Positions 35,929 to 45,201 of a stretch of 64,000 nt of DNA are shown here, piece after piece. The DNA lies in the NCBI RefSeq assembly GCF_016482685.1, contig NZ_JACYHF010000007.1:1-64000 (forward strand). The letters run 5' to 3'. Below the pieces are notes generated by a model. The model made no database searches. It saw only the letters and a list, made by a program, of their open reading frames with translations, and was not told the origin of the DNA. The DNA comes from Streptomyces sp. DSM 110735 (GTDB taxonomy: Bacteria > Actinomycetota > Actinomycetes > Streptomycetales > Streptomycetaceae). A program made the position numbers and the translations under genes. Position 1 is the stretch's first letter, and every line of letters begins with the position of its first letter.

Positions 35929-36462
35929 TCAGCGGCACAGTTCCATGATGGTGTCGTCGAAGGCGGGGAACTCCCGTGCGGCCTGCGCGATGATTTCCGC
36001 CACCGATGCCCGGCGGTCCGCGCCGAAGCGCTCCGCGATGGCGGCGAGGTCGTTGTCGAGCCGGGGAGTCCAGTCGGGGTCGGGGGCGTGCGGGGCGACC
36101 GCCTCGCAGGGGCCGTACCCGTCGGCCAGCAGCCACAGGAAGGCTGCCAGGTCCTGGGCGACGACGCCCGTCTCTCCTTCGGAGCCCAGGAAGACCACGG
36201 GCTGCTCGACCAACTCCCGCCCTGCGCGCGCCAGCCAGAACGCCACGTAGCCCCCGGACCCGTCCTGCCCGAACACCCGGAACTCGTCCCCGGTCACCTC
36301 GTCGTTGCCCGTCCACGCCTGGAACCAGTCGGTGGTCTCCTCGGCGGACAGGAACGAGTCGTAGGGCTCGAAGTCGACGTCGTCCTCGCCGATGCGCTTG
36401 AGGCGGACCGCCATGGCGGCGGCGAGTGGGGCGGGGAATCGGTGATCTTCGGTGGTGGTCAC
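35929..36462 (-). CDS. SMI1/KNR4 (SUKH)-like protein
   Basis: This 177-residue soluble acidic protein has the SUKH pattern: FEPYDSFLSAEETTDWFQAW, an FRVFGQDGSGGYVAFWLA strand pair and PVVFLGSEGETGVVAQDLAAFLWLLADG. SUKH proteins act as immunity or chaperone-like proteins in polymorphic toxin systems, or as general housekeeping proteins; no toxin gene is adjacent, so immunity is not supported. The start is probably GTG 36462. Confidence 0.65.
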   Translation of the reverse strand: MTTTEDHRFPAPLAAAMAVRLKRIGEDDVDFEPYDSFLSAEETTDWFQAWTGNDEVTGDEFRVFGQDGSGGYVAFWLARAGRELVEQPVVFLGSEGETGVVAQDLAAFLWLLADGYGPCEAVAPHAPDPDWTPRLDNDLAAIAERFGADRRASVAEIIAQAAREFPAFDDTIMELCR

Positions 36463-36487
36463 GTGAGGAGCGTAGCGAGCCGTCTGA

Positions 36488-37108
36488 TCAGGCGTGGGGG
36501 CCCAGCAGGCGGTTCAGGGCCCGGCGGGCTCGGGTGCCTGCCGTCGGGTTGGCGAAGAGCTGTATCTCCTGGTTCAGGGCCAGGTAGAGGCCGATCAGTT
36601 CGAAGACGAGTTGGTCGGGGTCCGTGTCCGGGGGGAGGTCGCCGGAGGTCACCGCTGTGCGGATCTCCGTGGCGAGGCGACGGCGCCACACCAGGGACAG
36701 CCGGGCGACCGTGTTGCGGACGGGGCCGGTACGGCCGTCGAACTCGATGGAGGCCGTGGTGAAGAAGCAGCCGCCGGGGAAGATGTCGTCGGCGGTTTCG
36801 AGGTAGGTGACCCAGGCTTCGCAGATCGCGCGCAGGCGGGGCAGACCCGGGGTTTCGGCGGCGGCGGGTTCCCAGACCAGGCGGGAGAACTCGACGGCCG
36901 CGCCCTCCAGAGTGGCGAGCTGGAGGGCTTCCTTGGTGCCGAAGTGGCCGAGGACGCCCGCCTTGCTCATCTCCAGGTCGGCGGCGAGGCGGCCGATGGT
37001 GAGTCCTTCGAGGCCGTCCACCGAGGCGAGGGCGATGCCGCGCCGGACGATGCGCTGCCGGGTTCGGCGGGCTTCGGCGGCGGACTTGCGAGGGCTCATG
37101 GCGTCCAT
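36488..37108 (-). CDS. TetR/AcrR family repressor (divergent to KASIII-like gene)
   Basis: This 206-residue regulator has an N-terminal HTH (RIVRRGIALASVDGLEGLTI, then AADLEMSKAGVLGHFGTKEAL) and a C-terminal TetR_C domain typical of the group with the FPGGCFFTTASIEFDGR segment. A perfect ACCGATCGGT palindrome lies in the 85-bp gap to the divergent KASIII-like gene, so it very probably represses both itself and that enzyme. ATG 37108 was chosen; ATG 37099 or GTG 37123 are possible. The effector is unknown. Confidence 0.88.
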   Translation of the reverse strand: MDAMSPRKSAAEARRTRQRIVRRGIALASVDGLEGLTIGRLAADLEMSKAGVLGHFGTKEALQLATLEGAAVEFSRLVWEPAAAETPGLPRLRAICEAWVTYLETADDIFPGGCFFTTASIEFDGRTGPVRNTVARLSLVWRRRLATEIRTAVTSGDLPPDTDPDQLVFELIGLYLALNQEIQLFANPTAGTRARRALNRLLGPHA

Positions 37109-37137
37109 CGTAGCGAGGCTCACTCCTTTAACTTCCG

Positions 37138-37147
37138 ACCGATCGGT
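37138..37147. promoter_or_regulatory. Candidate TetR operator palindrome
   Basis: ACCGATCGGT is a perfect 10-bp palindrome, flanked on the left by a second GACC, in the intergenic space between the divergent TetR and KASIII-like genes. Confidence 0.65.
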
Positions 37148-37193
37148 TGCTATATTCCGGCGACGTCGAGACGCCGAGCCGAGGAGATCACCT

Positions 37194-38153
37194 GTGCCCG
37201 TCACCGCCGCGCCGGGAAGCCGCGTCACCGCGCTGGGTCACTACCAGCCCGCACGCGTCCTGACCAACGACGACCTGGCCGCCCTGGTCGACACCGACGA
37301 CGAGTGGATCCGGCGCCGTACCGGTATCGCCACCCGCCGTATCGCCGCCGAGGACGAGTCGGTGACCGACATGGCCACCGCCGCCGCGGGCAAGGCGCTG
37401 GCCGCGTCGGGGCTCGCGCCCGCCGACATCGGGATGATCACCGTGGCGACGTGCAGCGCGATCGACCGGTGCCCCTCCATCGCCGCCCAGGTCGCCGGGC
37501 GGCTCGGGCTGCCCTCCCCCGTCGCCTTCGACCTCAACAACGGCTGCGCCGGGTTCTGCACCGCCCTCGCCTGCGCCGACCACTCGCTGCGCGCGGGCGC
37601 CGCCAGGAACGCCCTGGTCATCGGCGTCGAGAAGATGTCCGACGTCACCGACTGGACCGACCGCCGCACCTGCGTCCTGCTCGGCGACGGCGCGGGCGCC
37701 GCCGTGCTGAGCGTCGCCGACGAGGGCGGGATCGGGCCGGTCGTCTGGGGTTCCGACCCCGGTCGGGGCGACGCCGTCCGGCTGGTCGACGACTGGCATC
37801 CGCGCTTCGCCCAGGACGGCCAGACCGTCTTCCGCTGGGCCACGACCGAACTGCCCGCCATCGCCCGTGAAGCCTGCGCGCGGGCCGGGCTCGCCCCGTC
37901 CGACCTGGCCGGGGTCGTCACCCACCAGGCGAACCTGCGGATCATCGACGTCATCCTGCGCCAACTCGACCTGCCCGACAGCGTGGTGATCGCGCAGGAC
38001 GTGGTGGAGTCCGGCAACACCTCCGCCGCCTCCGTGCCGCTCGCCCTGTCCAAGCTCACCGAGCGGCGTGAACTGCCGAGCGGCGCCCCGGTTCTGCTGC
38101 TCGCGTTCGGCGGCGGGCTCTCCTGGGCGGGGCAGGTCGTCACCTGCCCCTGA
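37194..38153 (+). CDS. 3-oxoacyl-ACP synthase III (KASIII/FabH-like) enzyme
   Basis: This 319-residue thiolase-fold condensing enzyme has the Cys-His-Asn triad: C118 in NNGCAGFCTAL, His in VVTHQANLRII and Asn in ESGNTSAASVPLAL. KASIII enzymes prime fatty-acid or polyketide chains from acyl-CoA. It stands alone rather than in a fab cluster and is controlled by a divergent TetR, so it is an accessory rather than the housekeeping FabH. The start is GTG 37194 with GAGGAGA upstream. Confidence 0.9.
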   Translation: MPVTAAPGSRVTALGHYQPARVLTNDDLAALVDTDDEWIRRRTGIATRRIAAEDESVTDMATAAAGKALAASGLAPADIGMITVATCSAIDRCPSIAAQVAGRLGLPSPVAFDLNNGCAGFCTALACADHSLRAGAARNALVIGVEKMSDVTDWTDRRTCVLLGDGAGAAVLSVADEGGIGPVVWGSDPGRGDAVRLVDDWHPRFAQDGQTVFRWATTELPAIAREACARAGLAPSDLAGVVTHQANLRIIDVILRQLDLPDSVVIAQDVVESGNTSAASVPLALSKLTERRELPSGAPVLLLAFGGGLSWAGQVVTCP

Positions 38154-38190
38154 CGGACCTCCCCAGGCACCCGCGCGGGCACCGGCACGA

Positions 38191-38246
38191 CCGGAGCCCC
38201 CGGCGACCGTGCGGGATCAGGGGGCGCACGGGGGCGGGGGCTCCGG
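38191..38246. terminator. Bidirectional hairpin between KASIII-like and polyprenyl synthase genes
   Basis: CCGGAGCCCCCG (38191-38202) pairs perfectly with CGGGGGCTCCGG (38235-38246), with additional CGACCGTGCG/CGCACGG-like pairing inside. The flanking genes converge on it. Confidence 0.8.
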
Positions 38247-38279
38247 GGTAGGGGGCGGTCAGGCAGGGGCGCGGTGGTG

Positions 38280-39524
38280 TCAGTTGGTGCGGCGGGTGAC
38301 GAATTCCGCCAGGGCCAGCAGACCGCCCGCCGCCTCCGGGGCGGGTACCGCGCGGGAGAGTTCCTGGACGGCGCGTGCCATACGGTCGGCGGCTTCGGCC
38401 TGGGCCCAGTCGCGGCCGCCCGCCTGTTCCACGGCCAGGGCGGTGCGGGCGATCTCGCCGTCGGCGTCCGCGTACGGGCGGGCGTACAGCGCGGCCAGTT
38501 CGGCGGACGCCGGGGTGCCGGAGGTGAGCGCGGCGACGACCGGGAGGGACTTCTTGCGGACGACGAGATCCGCGCCGGACGGCTTGCCGGTGCGCCGGGG
38601 GTCGCCCCATATGCCGATCACGTCGTCGATCAACTGGAAGGCGAGGCCCGCCTGGCGGCCGAAGCCGTCCAGCGCCGCCACCTCCTCGGGGTCCGCGCCC
38701 GCGTACAGCGCGCCGAGGGCGCAGGCGCAGCCGAGGAGGGCGCCGGTCTTCGCCTCGGCCATGGTGAGCACCTCGGCCAACCCGACCTCGGTGGGGGCGC
38801 GTTGCTCCAGGGCGGTGTCGGTGTGCTGGCCCGCGCACAGTTCGATGACGCACTGAGCGAGGCGCGCCGCCGCCGGTACGGACGCCGGGTGCGGGTCGTC
38901 GGCGAGCAGGCGCAGGGCGAGTGCCTGGAGGGCGTCCCCGGCGAGGATCGCGTCGGCGTCGCCGAAGACGGTCCAGGCGGTGGGGCGGTGGCGACGGGTG
39001 GTGTCGCGGTCCATCACGTCGTCGTGCAACAGCGTGAAGTTGTGGACCAGTTCGACCGCCGCTGCGGCCCGCACCGCCGCCACCCGGGCGGACGGACCGC
39101 CCAGCGCGGACGCCGCCGCGAGCACGAGCGCGGGCCGGATCGCCTTGCCCGCGTTGCCCGCCGCCGGACTGCCGTCCGCGTGCTGCCAGCCGAAGTGGTA
39201 GAGCGCGATACGGCGGAGCGCTCCGGGCAGCGACTCGATCGCGGCGCGCAGCTCCGGGTCCACCAGCTCCCGGGTCCGCTCCAGCAGGACCGTCGCCTCC
39301 GCGCCGGCCTCCTCCACCGTGTCGTGTTCGTCGAACCCCCGGGTCTCCCCCGCCCGTTCCGGCCCGTCGAGCGCCCCGGTGTCCTCCAGCGGCTCGCGCT
39401 GCCCCGGCGGGCGCGGCGGCGTGACCGCGCTCCCCGCGACCGCGCTCCCCGTGCCCGCGTTGCCCCTACCCGCTCCGCCCGTGCCCGGCGGACGCTGCTC
39501 CGCCTGCGTCATGAACTCGGTCAT
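38280..39524 (-). CDS. Polyprenyl diphosphate synthase, likely Family 2B encapsulin cargo
   Basis: This 414-residue trans-prenyltransferase condenses isopentenyl units. It has K127 in GNAGKAIRP, the first Asp-rich motif DDVMD at 168-172, and a second, degenerate motif LIDDVIGIWGD lacking the usual final Asp of DDxxD. The first about 75 residues are Gly/Pro/Thr-rich and disordered, an extension absent from ordinary synthases but typical of cargo-loading domains of Family 2 encapsulins. It lies 118 bp after the shell gene on the same strand. The product length is not predictable. GGGAGGGGGAG precedes the ATG at 39524. Confidence 0.85.
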   Translation of the reverse strand: MTEFMTQAEQRPPGTGGAGRGNAGTGSAVAGSAVTPPRPPGQREPLEDTGALDGPERAGETRGFDEHDTVEEAGAEATVLLERTRELVDPELRAAIESLPGALRRIALYHFGWQHADGSPAAGNAGKAIRPALVLAAASALGGPSARVAAVRAAAAVELVHNFTLLHDDVMDRDTTRRHRPTAWTVFGDADAILAGDALQALALRLLADDPHPASVPAAARLAQCVIELCAGQHTDTALEQRAPTEVGLAEVLTMAEAKTGALLGCACALGALYAGADPEEVAALDGFGRQAGLAFQLIDDVIGIWGDPRRTGKPSGADLVVRKKSLPVVAALTSGTPASAELAALYARPYADADGEIARTALAVEQAGGRDWAQAEAADRMARAVQELSRAVPAPEAAGGLLALAEFVTRRTN

Positions 39525-39642
39525 GACTCCCCCTCCCGAAGTGCGAGCGCGTGGCCCCGTCCGGCACGGCGCCGGGCGGGTCCTCCCCCCGAAGGGGTTC
39601 CCGCCCGGTGGGGCGGGAACCCGGGTGCGCGGTGGCGCGAGG

Positions 39643-41049
39643 TCACCGCCACCGGCCGATCTCGACGTTCTCCAGCACGCCGAGCGCGTCCGGTACCAGG
39701 ACGGCCGCCGAGTAGTACGCGGTGACCAGGTAGTTGATGACGGCCTGCTCGTTGATGCCCATGAAGCGGACGGACAGGCTCGGCTCGATCTCGTCCGGGA
39801 TGCCGGACTGGCGCAGGCCGATGACACCCTGCTCGGCCTCGCCGGTGCGCAGGGCGATGATCGAGGTCGTACGGGCGTCGCTGACCGGGATCTTGTTGCA
39901 GGGGTAGATCGGCACGCCGCGCCAGGTGGGGATGCGGTTGCCGCCGACGTCGATGGTCTCCGGGACCAGTCCGCGCTTGTTCAGCTCGCGCCCGATCGCG
40001 GCGATGGCGCGCGGGTGGGCGAGGAGGAACTTGGTGCCCCGGCGGCGGCTGAGCAGCTCGTCCAGGTCGTCCGGGCCGGGGACGCCGTCGTGCGGCTGGA
40101 TGCGCTGGTCGTACTCGCAGGCGTGCAGGAGACCGAACTCCCGGTTGTTGACCAGCTCGTGCTCCTGGCGCTCCTTCAGCGCCTCGACCGTGAGCCGCAA
40201 CTGCTGCTCGGTCTGGTTCATCGGCTGGTTGTAGAGGTCGGCGACGCGGGAGTGGATGCGCAGCACGGTCTGGGCGATGCTGAGTTCGTACTCGCGCGGG
40301 CGCGCCTCGTAGTCCACGAAGGTGTGCGGGATGTCGGGCTCGCCGGAGTGGCCGGCCGCCAGCTCGACCTCCTTCTCGCCGTACTTGTTGGTCCGCTGGT
40401 CCGGGATCGATCGCAACTGCTGGAGATGGCCGCGCAGGGAATCGGCGCGCTCGGCGACCTGCTCGAAGTCCTGGCGGCTGAGGATCAGGACGGTGCAGGC
40501 GGTGTCCGCGCGGGCGGTGTACTCCCAGATGGCGTCGGGGTCGAGCAGGGACTGCTCGCCGAAGTAGGCGCCGTCGGCGAGGACGCCGAGCACCGCGTCG
40601 TCGCCGTACGGGCCGGTGCCGATCTTCTCGACCCTGCCGTGGGCCAGCAGGTACACCTCGTCGGACTGGCTGCCGAAGGAGGCGATCACCTCGCCGGGCG
40701 CGAAGTCCCGCTGGCGGCAGCGGCGGGCCAGCTCGGTCAGCACCTCCTCGTCCTCGTAGTCGCGCAGGGCGGGCAGCTCACCCAGCTCGGCCGGGATGAC
40801 CTCGACCTGGTCGCCCGTCTTCACGAAGGTGACGCGGCCGTCCCCGACGGTGTATGTCAGCCGCCGGTTGACCCGGTACGCGCCGCCCTTCACGTCGACC
40901 CAGGGCAGACTGCGCAGCAGCCAGCGGGAGCTGATCTCCTGCATCTGCGGTGCGGACTTGGTGGTGGTGGCCAGGTTCCGCGCCGCCGCCGTGCCGAGAG
41001 ACTGCTGCGGCTTGGCCTGCTCGGTGCGGACCTCTTCGCCTACCGACAT
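39643..41049 (-). CDS. Family 2B encapsulin shell protein with cyclic-nucleotide-binding-like insertion
   Basis: This 468-residue protein has the two-part layout of Family 2B encapsulins: an HK97-type shell segment ([24 protein letters not shown], residues 41-64), an inserted Crp/cNMP-like domain (about 100-205, with FGEQSLLD at 163-170 and R180), and the remaining HK97 fold (about 215-468; [48 protein letters not shown]). Database entries often call these Crp/Fnr regulators or SrpI-like. It would form a proteinaceous nanocompartment around the downstream prenyltransferase. The start ATG 41049 has GGGAGG upstream. Confidence 0.9.
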   Translation of the reverse strand: MSVGEEVRTEQAKPQQSLGTAAARNLATTTKSAPQMQEISSRWLLRSLPWVDVKGGAYRVNRRLTYTVGDGRVTFVKTGDQVEVIPAELGELPALRDYEDEEVLTELARRCRQRDFAPGEVIASFGSQSDEVYLLAHGRVEKIGTGPYGDDAVLGVLADGAYFGEQSLLDPDAIWEYTARADTACTVLILSRQDFEQVAERADSLRGHLQQLRSIPDQRTNKYGEKEVELAAGHSGEPDIPHTFVDYEARPREYELSIAQTVLRIHSRVADLYNQPMNQTEQQLRLTVEALKERQEHELVNNREFGLLHACEYDQRIQPHDGVPGPDDLDELLSRRRGTKFLLAHPRAIAAIGRELNKRGLVPETIDVGGNRIPTWRGVPIYPCNKIPVSDARTTSIIALRTGEAEQGVIGLRQSGIPDEIEPSLSVRFMGINEQAVINYLVTAYYSAAVLVPDALGVLENVEIGRWR

Positions 41050-41377
41050 AAGGAAATGCCCTCCCATGTATGCCCGGTGCCCGATCTCGCGGGGCACCGG
41101 TCCCACGACCGAGCTTTCCATCACGCAACGTGCTCGCACCATTACCCGAAAGAAGGGGAATGGATCATCCGACTCATGGGCATTTGGCGCGACTTTGTCC
41201 AGGTCGCGGGCGCTCGGTGGCCGCGCCGCGAAGACCGTCCCCCGCCTCCGCCCCAAGTTGTCCGAATCGGCTCGCACACCGTGCGAACGATGTGAGCCCG
41301 ACCCCCGGGCATCGGTAGAAGCACCGATAGGAACAGGCCGCTTTCCCGCGGTCCCGCACGGCACGAAGGAGGCGGTC

Positions 41378-41971
41378 ATGTCCTCACCCATGTCCGCGAG
41401 CGCGTTTCTGACCGCCCTCAAGCAGGAGGGGCTCACGGTCGTCGGCGTCGACGACTGGCGGCACCACAGCCGCAACCACAAGGGGCCCTGGGGTCCGGTC
41501 CACGGCGTGGTGATCCACCACACGGCGACCAAGGGCAGCGAGCGCACGGTGGAGCTGTGCCGCACCGGCCACGACGACCTGCCCGGACCGCTCTGCCACG
41601 GCGTGATCACCAAGGACGGGAAGGTCCACCTGGTCGGCTACGGCCGCGTCAACCACGCCGGTCTCGGCGACGACGACGTGCTGCGCGCGGTGATCGCGGA
41701 GAAGGGGCTGCCGCCGGACAACGAGGCCAACACCGACGGCAACCGGTACTTCTACGGCTTCGAGTGCGAGAACCTCGGCGACGGCGAGGACCCCTGGCCG
41801 GACGAGCAACTGGACGCGATCGTGCGAGCCGCGGCGGCCGTCTGCCGCCACCACGGCTGGACGGAACGGTCGGTCATCGGCCACCTGGAGTGGCAGCCGG
41901 GCAAGGTGGACCCGCGCGGCTTCACGATGAAGTGGCTGCGGGCGCGGATCAAGGAACAGCTCAAGGGCTGA
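41378..41971 (+). CDS. N-acetylmuramoyl-L-alanine amidase (Amidase_2/PGRP-like)
   Basis: This 197-residue zinc amidase-like protein has [13 protein letters not shown] (first zinc His) and [16 protein letters not shown] (second His with the final Asp ligand), the Amidase_2 pattern. It lacks a signal peptide and a transmembrane helix, so it resembles phage-derived or holin-dependent endolysins, or it may act on imported muropeptides. AAGGAGG lies ahead of the ATG at 41378. It is divergent from the encapsulin operon. Confidence 0.85.
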   Translation: MSSPMSASAFLTALKQEGLTVVGVDDWRHHSRNHKGPWGPVHGVVIHHTATKGSERTVELCRTGHDDLPGPLCHGVITKDGKVHLVGYGRVNHAGLGDDDVLRAVIAEKGLPPDNEANTDGNRYFYGFECENLGDGEDPWPDEQLDAIVRAAAAVCRHHGWTERSVIGHLEWQPGKVDPRGFTMKWLRARIKEQLKG

Positions 41972-42007
41972 CCCGCCGCGCCGCTCACCCCGGGCGACAA
42001 TGACCCC

Positions 42008-42892
42008 ATGCCCCTCGGTCCCGCCCTCCCCTCCCCCCTCACAGAGATCCAGGACAACCGTTTCTCCCGGCACGGCGTACGCCTCCTGCTCAAGCGCGAC
42101 GACCTGATCCACCCGGAGCTGATCGGCAACAAGTGGCGCAAGCTGATGCCGAACGTCGAGGCGGCGGGCGGGCGGGAGCTGGTCACCTTCGGCGGGGCCT
42201 ACTCCAATCATCTGCGGGCCACCGCGGCGGCGGGCAGGCTGCTCGGCTTCCGTACGACCGGGGTGGTGCGCGGCCAGGAGCTGGCGGACCGCCCGCTGAA
42301 TCCCTCGCTGGCGCGCTGCGCGGCCGACGGGATGCGGCTGCACTTCGTGGAGAGGGCGGCGTACCGGCGCAAGGACGAGCCGGAGACCCTGGCGGCGATC
42401 CTGCGCGCGGCGGGCGCCGAGGGGGCGTACGTCGTCCCGGAGGGCGGCAGCAACGCCGAGGCGGTACGCGGCTGCGAGGCGCTCGGCGCGGAGCTGCGCG
42501 GCCGGGCCGAGGTGGTCGCGGTGGCCTGCGGGACGGGCGGCACGCTGGCCGGTCTGGCGGCGGGGCTCGCGCCAGGTCAGCGCGCGCTCGGCATTCCGGT
42601 GCTCAGGGGCGGCTTCATGGAGGGTGAGATACGTGCCCTCCAGGAGCGCGCGTTCGGCGCCCGTAGGGGCTCCTGGTCGCTGGACGACCGCTTCCACTGC
42701 GGCGGCTACGCGCGGACGACGCCGGAGCTGGAGGCGTTCGCCGAGGAGTTCGAGAAGCTCCATGGACTGCCCGTGGAGCGGCTGTATGTCGCCAAGTTGC
42801 TGTTCGCCCTCACCACGCTCGCGCAGGAGGGCGCCTTCCCGCGCGGGACGCGGGTCGCGGCGGTGATCACCGGGCGCCCCTTCGAGACCTAG
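42008..42892 (+). CDS. PLP-dependent ACC deaminase / D-cysteine desulfhydrase family enzyme
   Basis: This 294-residue fold-type-II PLP enzyme has the lysine in LIGNKWRKL (about residue 42), SNHLRATAAAGRLLG next to it and a phosphate-binding ACGTGGTLAGLAAG loop. The family includes 1-aminocyclopropane-1-carboxylate deaminase and D-cysteine desulfhydrase; substrate-defining residues cannot be told by eye, and D-cysteine desulfhydrase-like activity is the more common outcome. It follows the amidase by 36 bp but is probably independent. Confidence 0.85.
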   Translation: MPLGPALPSPLTEIQDNRFSRHGVRLLLKRDDLIHPELIGNKWRKLMPNVEAAGGRELVTFGGAYSNHLRATAAAGRLLGFRTTGVVRGQELADRPLNPSLARCAADGMRLHFVERAAYRRKDEPETLAAILRAAGAEGAYVVPEGGSNAEAVRGCEALGAELRGRAEVVAVACGTGGTLAGLAAGLAPGQRALGIPVLRGGFMEGEIRALQERAFGARRGSWSLDDRFHCGGYARTTPELEAFAEEFEKLHGLPVERLYVAKLLFALTTLAQEGAFPRGTRVAAVITGRPFET

Positions 42893-42897
42893 GCGAC

Positions 42898-44493
42898 CTA
42901 CCCCGCCTCGCGATACGCCGCCGCCTCCTCCAGGTCCAGCCTGCGCAGCAGTGCGCGCAGCATCTCGTCGTCGATGTAGCGGTGGTCGCGCAGCCGGACG
43001 AAGACCTCGCGTTCGGCGCTGATCATCTCGCGGGAGAGTCTGCGGTAGGTGTCGTCCACGGATTCGCCGGTGACCGGGTTGACCTGGCCGAGCCGTTCCC
43101 AGACGGCGTTGCGGCGGCGCTCCAGGACGGCGCGGAGCCGGTCGGCGAGGGGTCCGGGCAGGGTGTTGCGCTCGTCGGACAGGAGGGCGTCGAGCCGGGA
43201 CTCGGCGGCGAGCGACGCCTGTGCCTGGGCGTTGGCCTCGGCCAGGGTCTGCGCCTGCTGGTCGCGCCCGGGGAACTTGAGGAGCCGGATCAGCGGCGGC
43301 AGCGACAGCCCCTGGACGACGAGGGTGCCGATGACGGTCGTGAAGGTGAGGAAGAGGATCAGGTTGCGCTGCGGGAAGGGCTCGCCGCCGTGCACGGTGG
43401 CCGGGATGGAGAAGGCGATGGCGAGGGAGACCACACCGCGCATCCCGGCCCAGCCGGTGACCAGGACGCCCCGCCAGGTGGGGTTCTCCTCGCGGGTCCG
43501 CACGCGCTCCGAGAGGATGCGGGGCACGAAGGCGGCCGGGTAGACCCAGACGAACCGGGTGAGGACGACGACCGCGAAGAGGGCGACGGCGTATCCGGCG
43601 GCAGCCCCCGCCTCGTACGCGCCGAGTCCCTTGAGGACGCCGTGCAACTGGAGTCCGATGAGGGCGAAGACGGCGGACTCCAGGATGAAGGCGACCATCT
43701 TCCACACCGCCTCCTCCTGGAGGCGGGTGGCGAAGTCGACCTCCCACGCGCGGTGGCCGAGATAGAGCGCGACGACCACGACCGCGAGCACCCCGGAGGC
43801 GTGCAGTTGCTCGGCGACGCCGTAGGCGACGAAGGGGATGAGCAGGGAGAGGGTGTTCTGGAGGAGGGGCTCCTTCAGATGGGTGCGCAGCCAGTGCAGC
43901 GGGGCCATGAGGACGAGACCGACGCCGACCCCGCCGACGGCGGCGAGCAGGAACTCCTCCACCCCGCCCGACCAGGTGGCGCCCTCCCCGATGGCGGCGG
44001 CGAGGGCGACCTTGTAGGCGGTGATGGCGGTGGCGTCGTTCAGCAGGGACTCGCCCTGGAGGATCGTCGTGATCCGGGACGGCAGTCCGACCCGGCGCGC
44101 GACGGCGGTGGCCGCGACCGCGTCGGGCGGTGCCACGACCGCGCCGAGCACCAGGGCGGCGGTCAGCGGGAGCCCCGGGACGAGCAGATGCGCGGCCCAG
44201 CCGACGGCCACGGTCGCGAAGAGCACGTAGCCGACCGAGAGCAGGGCCACCGGGCGGACCTGGGTGCGCAGGTCGAGGTAGGAGCTGTCGGTCGCGGAGG
44301 TGTACAGCAGCGGGGGCAGCAGCAGCGGCAGGACGACCTCGGGTTCGAGGGTGTAGTCGGGGACCCCGGGGATGTACGAGGCGGCCAGGCCGACGGCGAC
44401 CAGCAGCAGGGGTGCCGGCACGGGGGTGCGCCGCGCCGCCCCGGCGACGGCGGCGCTGCCCGCCACCAGCAACAGCAGCGGCATCACGTCCAT
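42898..44493 (-). CDS. Na+/H+ antiporter (CPA1/NhaP-like)
   Basis: This 531-residue membrane antiporter exchanges Na+ or K+ for H+. About twelve hydrophobic segments span residues 4-395, with the CPA1 signatures LLLPPLLYTSATDSS, VAPPDAVAATAVARRVGLP (the ion-binding PD and nearby acidic pair GESLLNDATAI) and GWAGMRGVVSLAIAFSIP. A cytoplasmic tail of about 120 residues, rich in Arg/Glu, follows. The ATG at 44493 has GAGGA upstream. It is divergent from a UBP-zinc-finger gene. Confidence 0.92.
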   Translation of the reverse strand: MDVMPLLLLVAGSAAVAGAARRTPVPAPLLLVAVGLAASYIPGVPDYTLEPEVVLPLLLPPLLYTSATDSSYLDLRTQVRPVALLSVGYVLFATVAVGWAAHLLVPGLPLTAALVLGAVVAPPDAVAATAVARRVGLPSRITTILQGESLLNDATAITAYKVALAAAIGEGATWSGGVEEFLLAAVGGVGVGLVLMAPLHWLRTHLKEPLLQNTLSLLIPFVAYGVAEQLHASGVLAVVVVALYLGHRAWEVDFATRLQEEAVWKMVAFILESAVFALIGLQLHGVLKGLGAYEAGAAAGYAVALFAVVVLTRFVWVYPAAFVPRILSERVRTREENPTWRGVLVTGWAGMRGVVSLAIAFSIPATVHGGEPFPQRNLILFLTFTTVIGTLVVQGLSLPPLIRLLKFPGRDQQAQTLAEANAQAQASLAAESRLDALLSDERNTLPGPLADRLRAVLERRRNAVWERLGQVNPVTGESVDDTYRRLSREMISAEREVFVRLRDHRYIDDEMLRALLRRLDLEEAAAYREAG

Positions 44494-44555
44494 GGTCCTC
44501 GCCCGCCCTCGTTTTTCCGCGCGGTCACCCGCGCACCCGACGTAATCTGGCAATC

Positions 44556-44816
44556 ATGAAACAGTGCACGCACGTCGACGCGCTGCCGCTCCCGGAACCC
44601 GGACCGCTCAGCGAGACGTGCCTGGAGTGCCTGGCGGACGGGACGGACCCGGTGCAGTTGAGGATCTGCCTGAGCTGTGGCCACATCGGCTGCTGCGACT
44701 CCTCGCCGAACCGGCACGCGACCAAGCACCACGCGGACTCGGGTCACCCCGTGATGCGGACCTACGAACCGGGCGAGGACTGGCGGTGGTGCTTCGTCGA
44801 CCATGTACTCGTATGA
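44556..44816 (+). CDS. Small UBP-type zinc-finger protein
   Basis: This 86-residue protein is almost entirely a UBP-type (ZnF-UBP) zinc-binding fold: ligands in CTHVD, CLECL, CLSCGHIGCCDSS and HATKHHADSGHPV, ending WRWCFVDHVLV. Bacterial forms are found in actinobacteria, frequently next to a NhaP-type antiporter as here (62-bp divergent gap). A regulatory role on the antiporter is possible but unproven. Confidence 0.88.
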   Translation: MKQCTHVDALPLPEPGPLSETCLECLADGTDPVQLRICLSCGHIGCCDSSPNRHATKHHADSGHPVMRTYEPGEDWRWCFVDHVLV

Positions 44817-45201
44817 CAACGCGCGCGTGCACCTCCACGACGCGCGCGGACGGCCCCGCACTCGTAGGATCGTGTGCCCGCACGGGCATGTGCTCGCGGC
44901 GATGCCCGTGTGACCATGCGTTTCGTGATGTGGACGAGCGGGTGACAGGCACCCCCACCGCGGACGGTTCGACCGCCTGACGCCTGGGTACGTCAACCCG
45001 GCGCGCGCTCTTCCCATTTGGACCCGCAAACCCCCTAGACACGGAGCGTATTCAGAGTTTTACTGTGAGTGACGCCAGGGGGTCGGGGTCATGGGGACAG
45101 GAACGTTCCGGGCGCGATAGCGTCACCGCGGAACCACCGAACGCGTTACGCCGGGGGGCGACCCTCGGCCCCGTAAAGCTTGTACCACCATGGAGGTGAG
45201 G
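44817..45201 (+). promoter_or_regulatory. ushX-sigH promoter region with two sigma-H-like promoters
   Basis: This 385-bp region carries no gene. Two elements match the sigma-B/sigma-H pattern (GTTT...GGGTA): GTTTC-N15-GGGTGA at 44920-44945 and GTTCG-N14-GGGTA at 44967-44990. Autoregulation of sigH from a sigma-H-type promoter is known in S. coelicolor; which element is used here is not decided by sequence. Confidence 0.6.

Noticed and set aside
35929..36462. Immunity protein of a polymorphic toxin system
   Set aside because: The protein is SUKH-like, but no toxin or secretion gene is adjacent.
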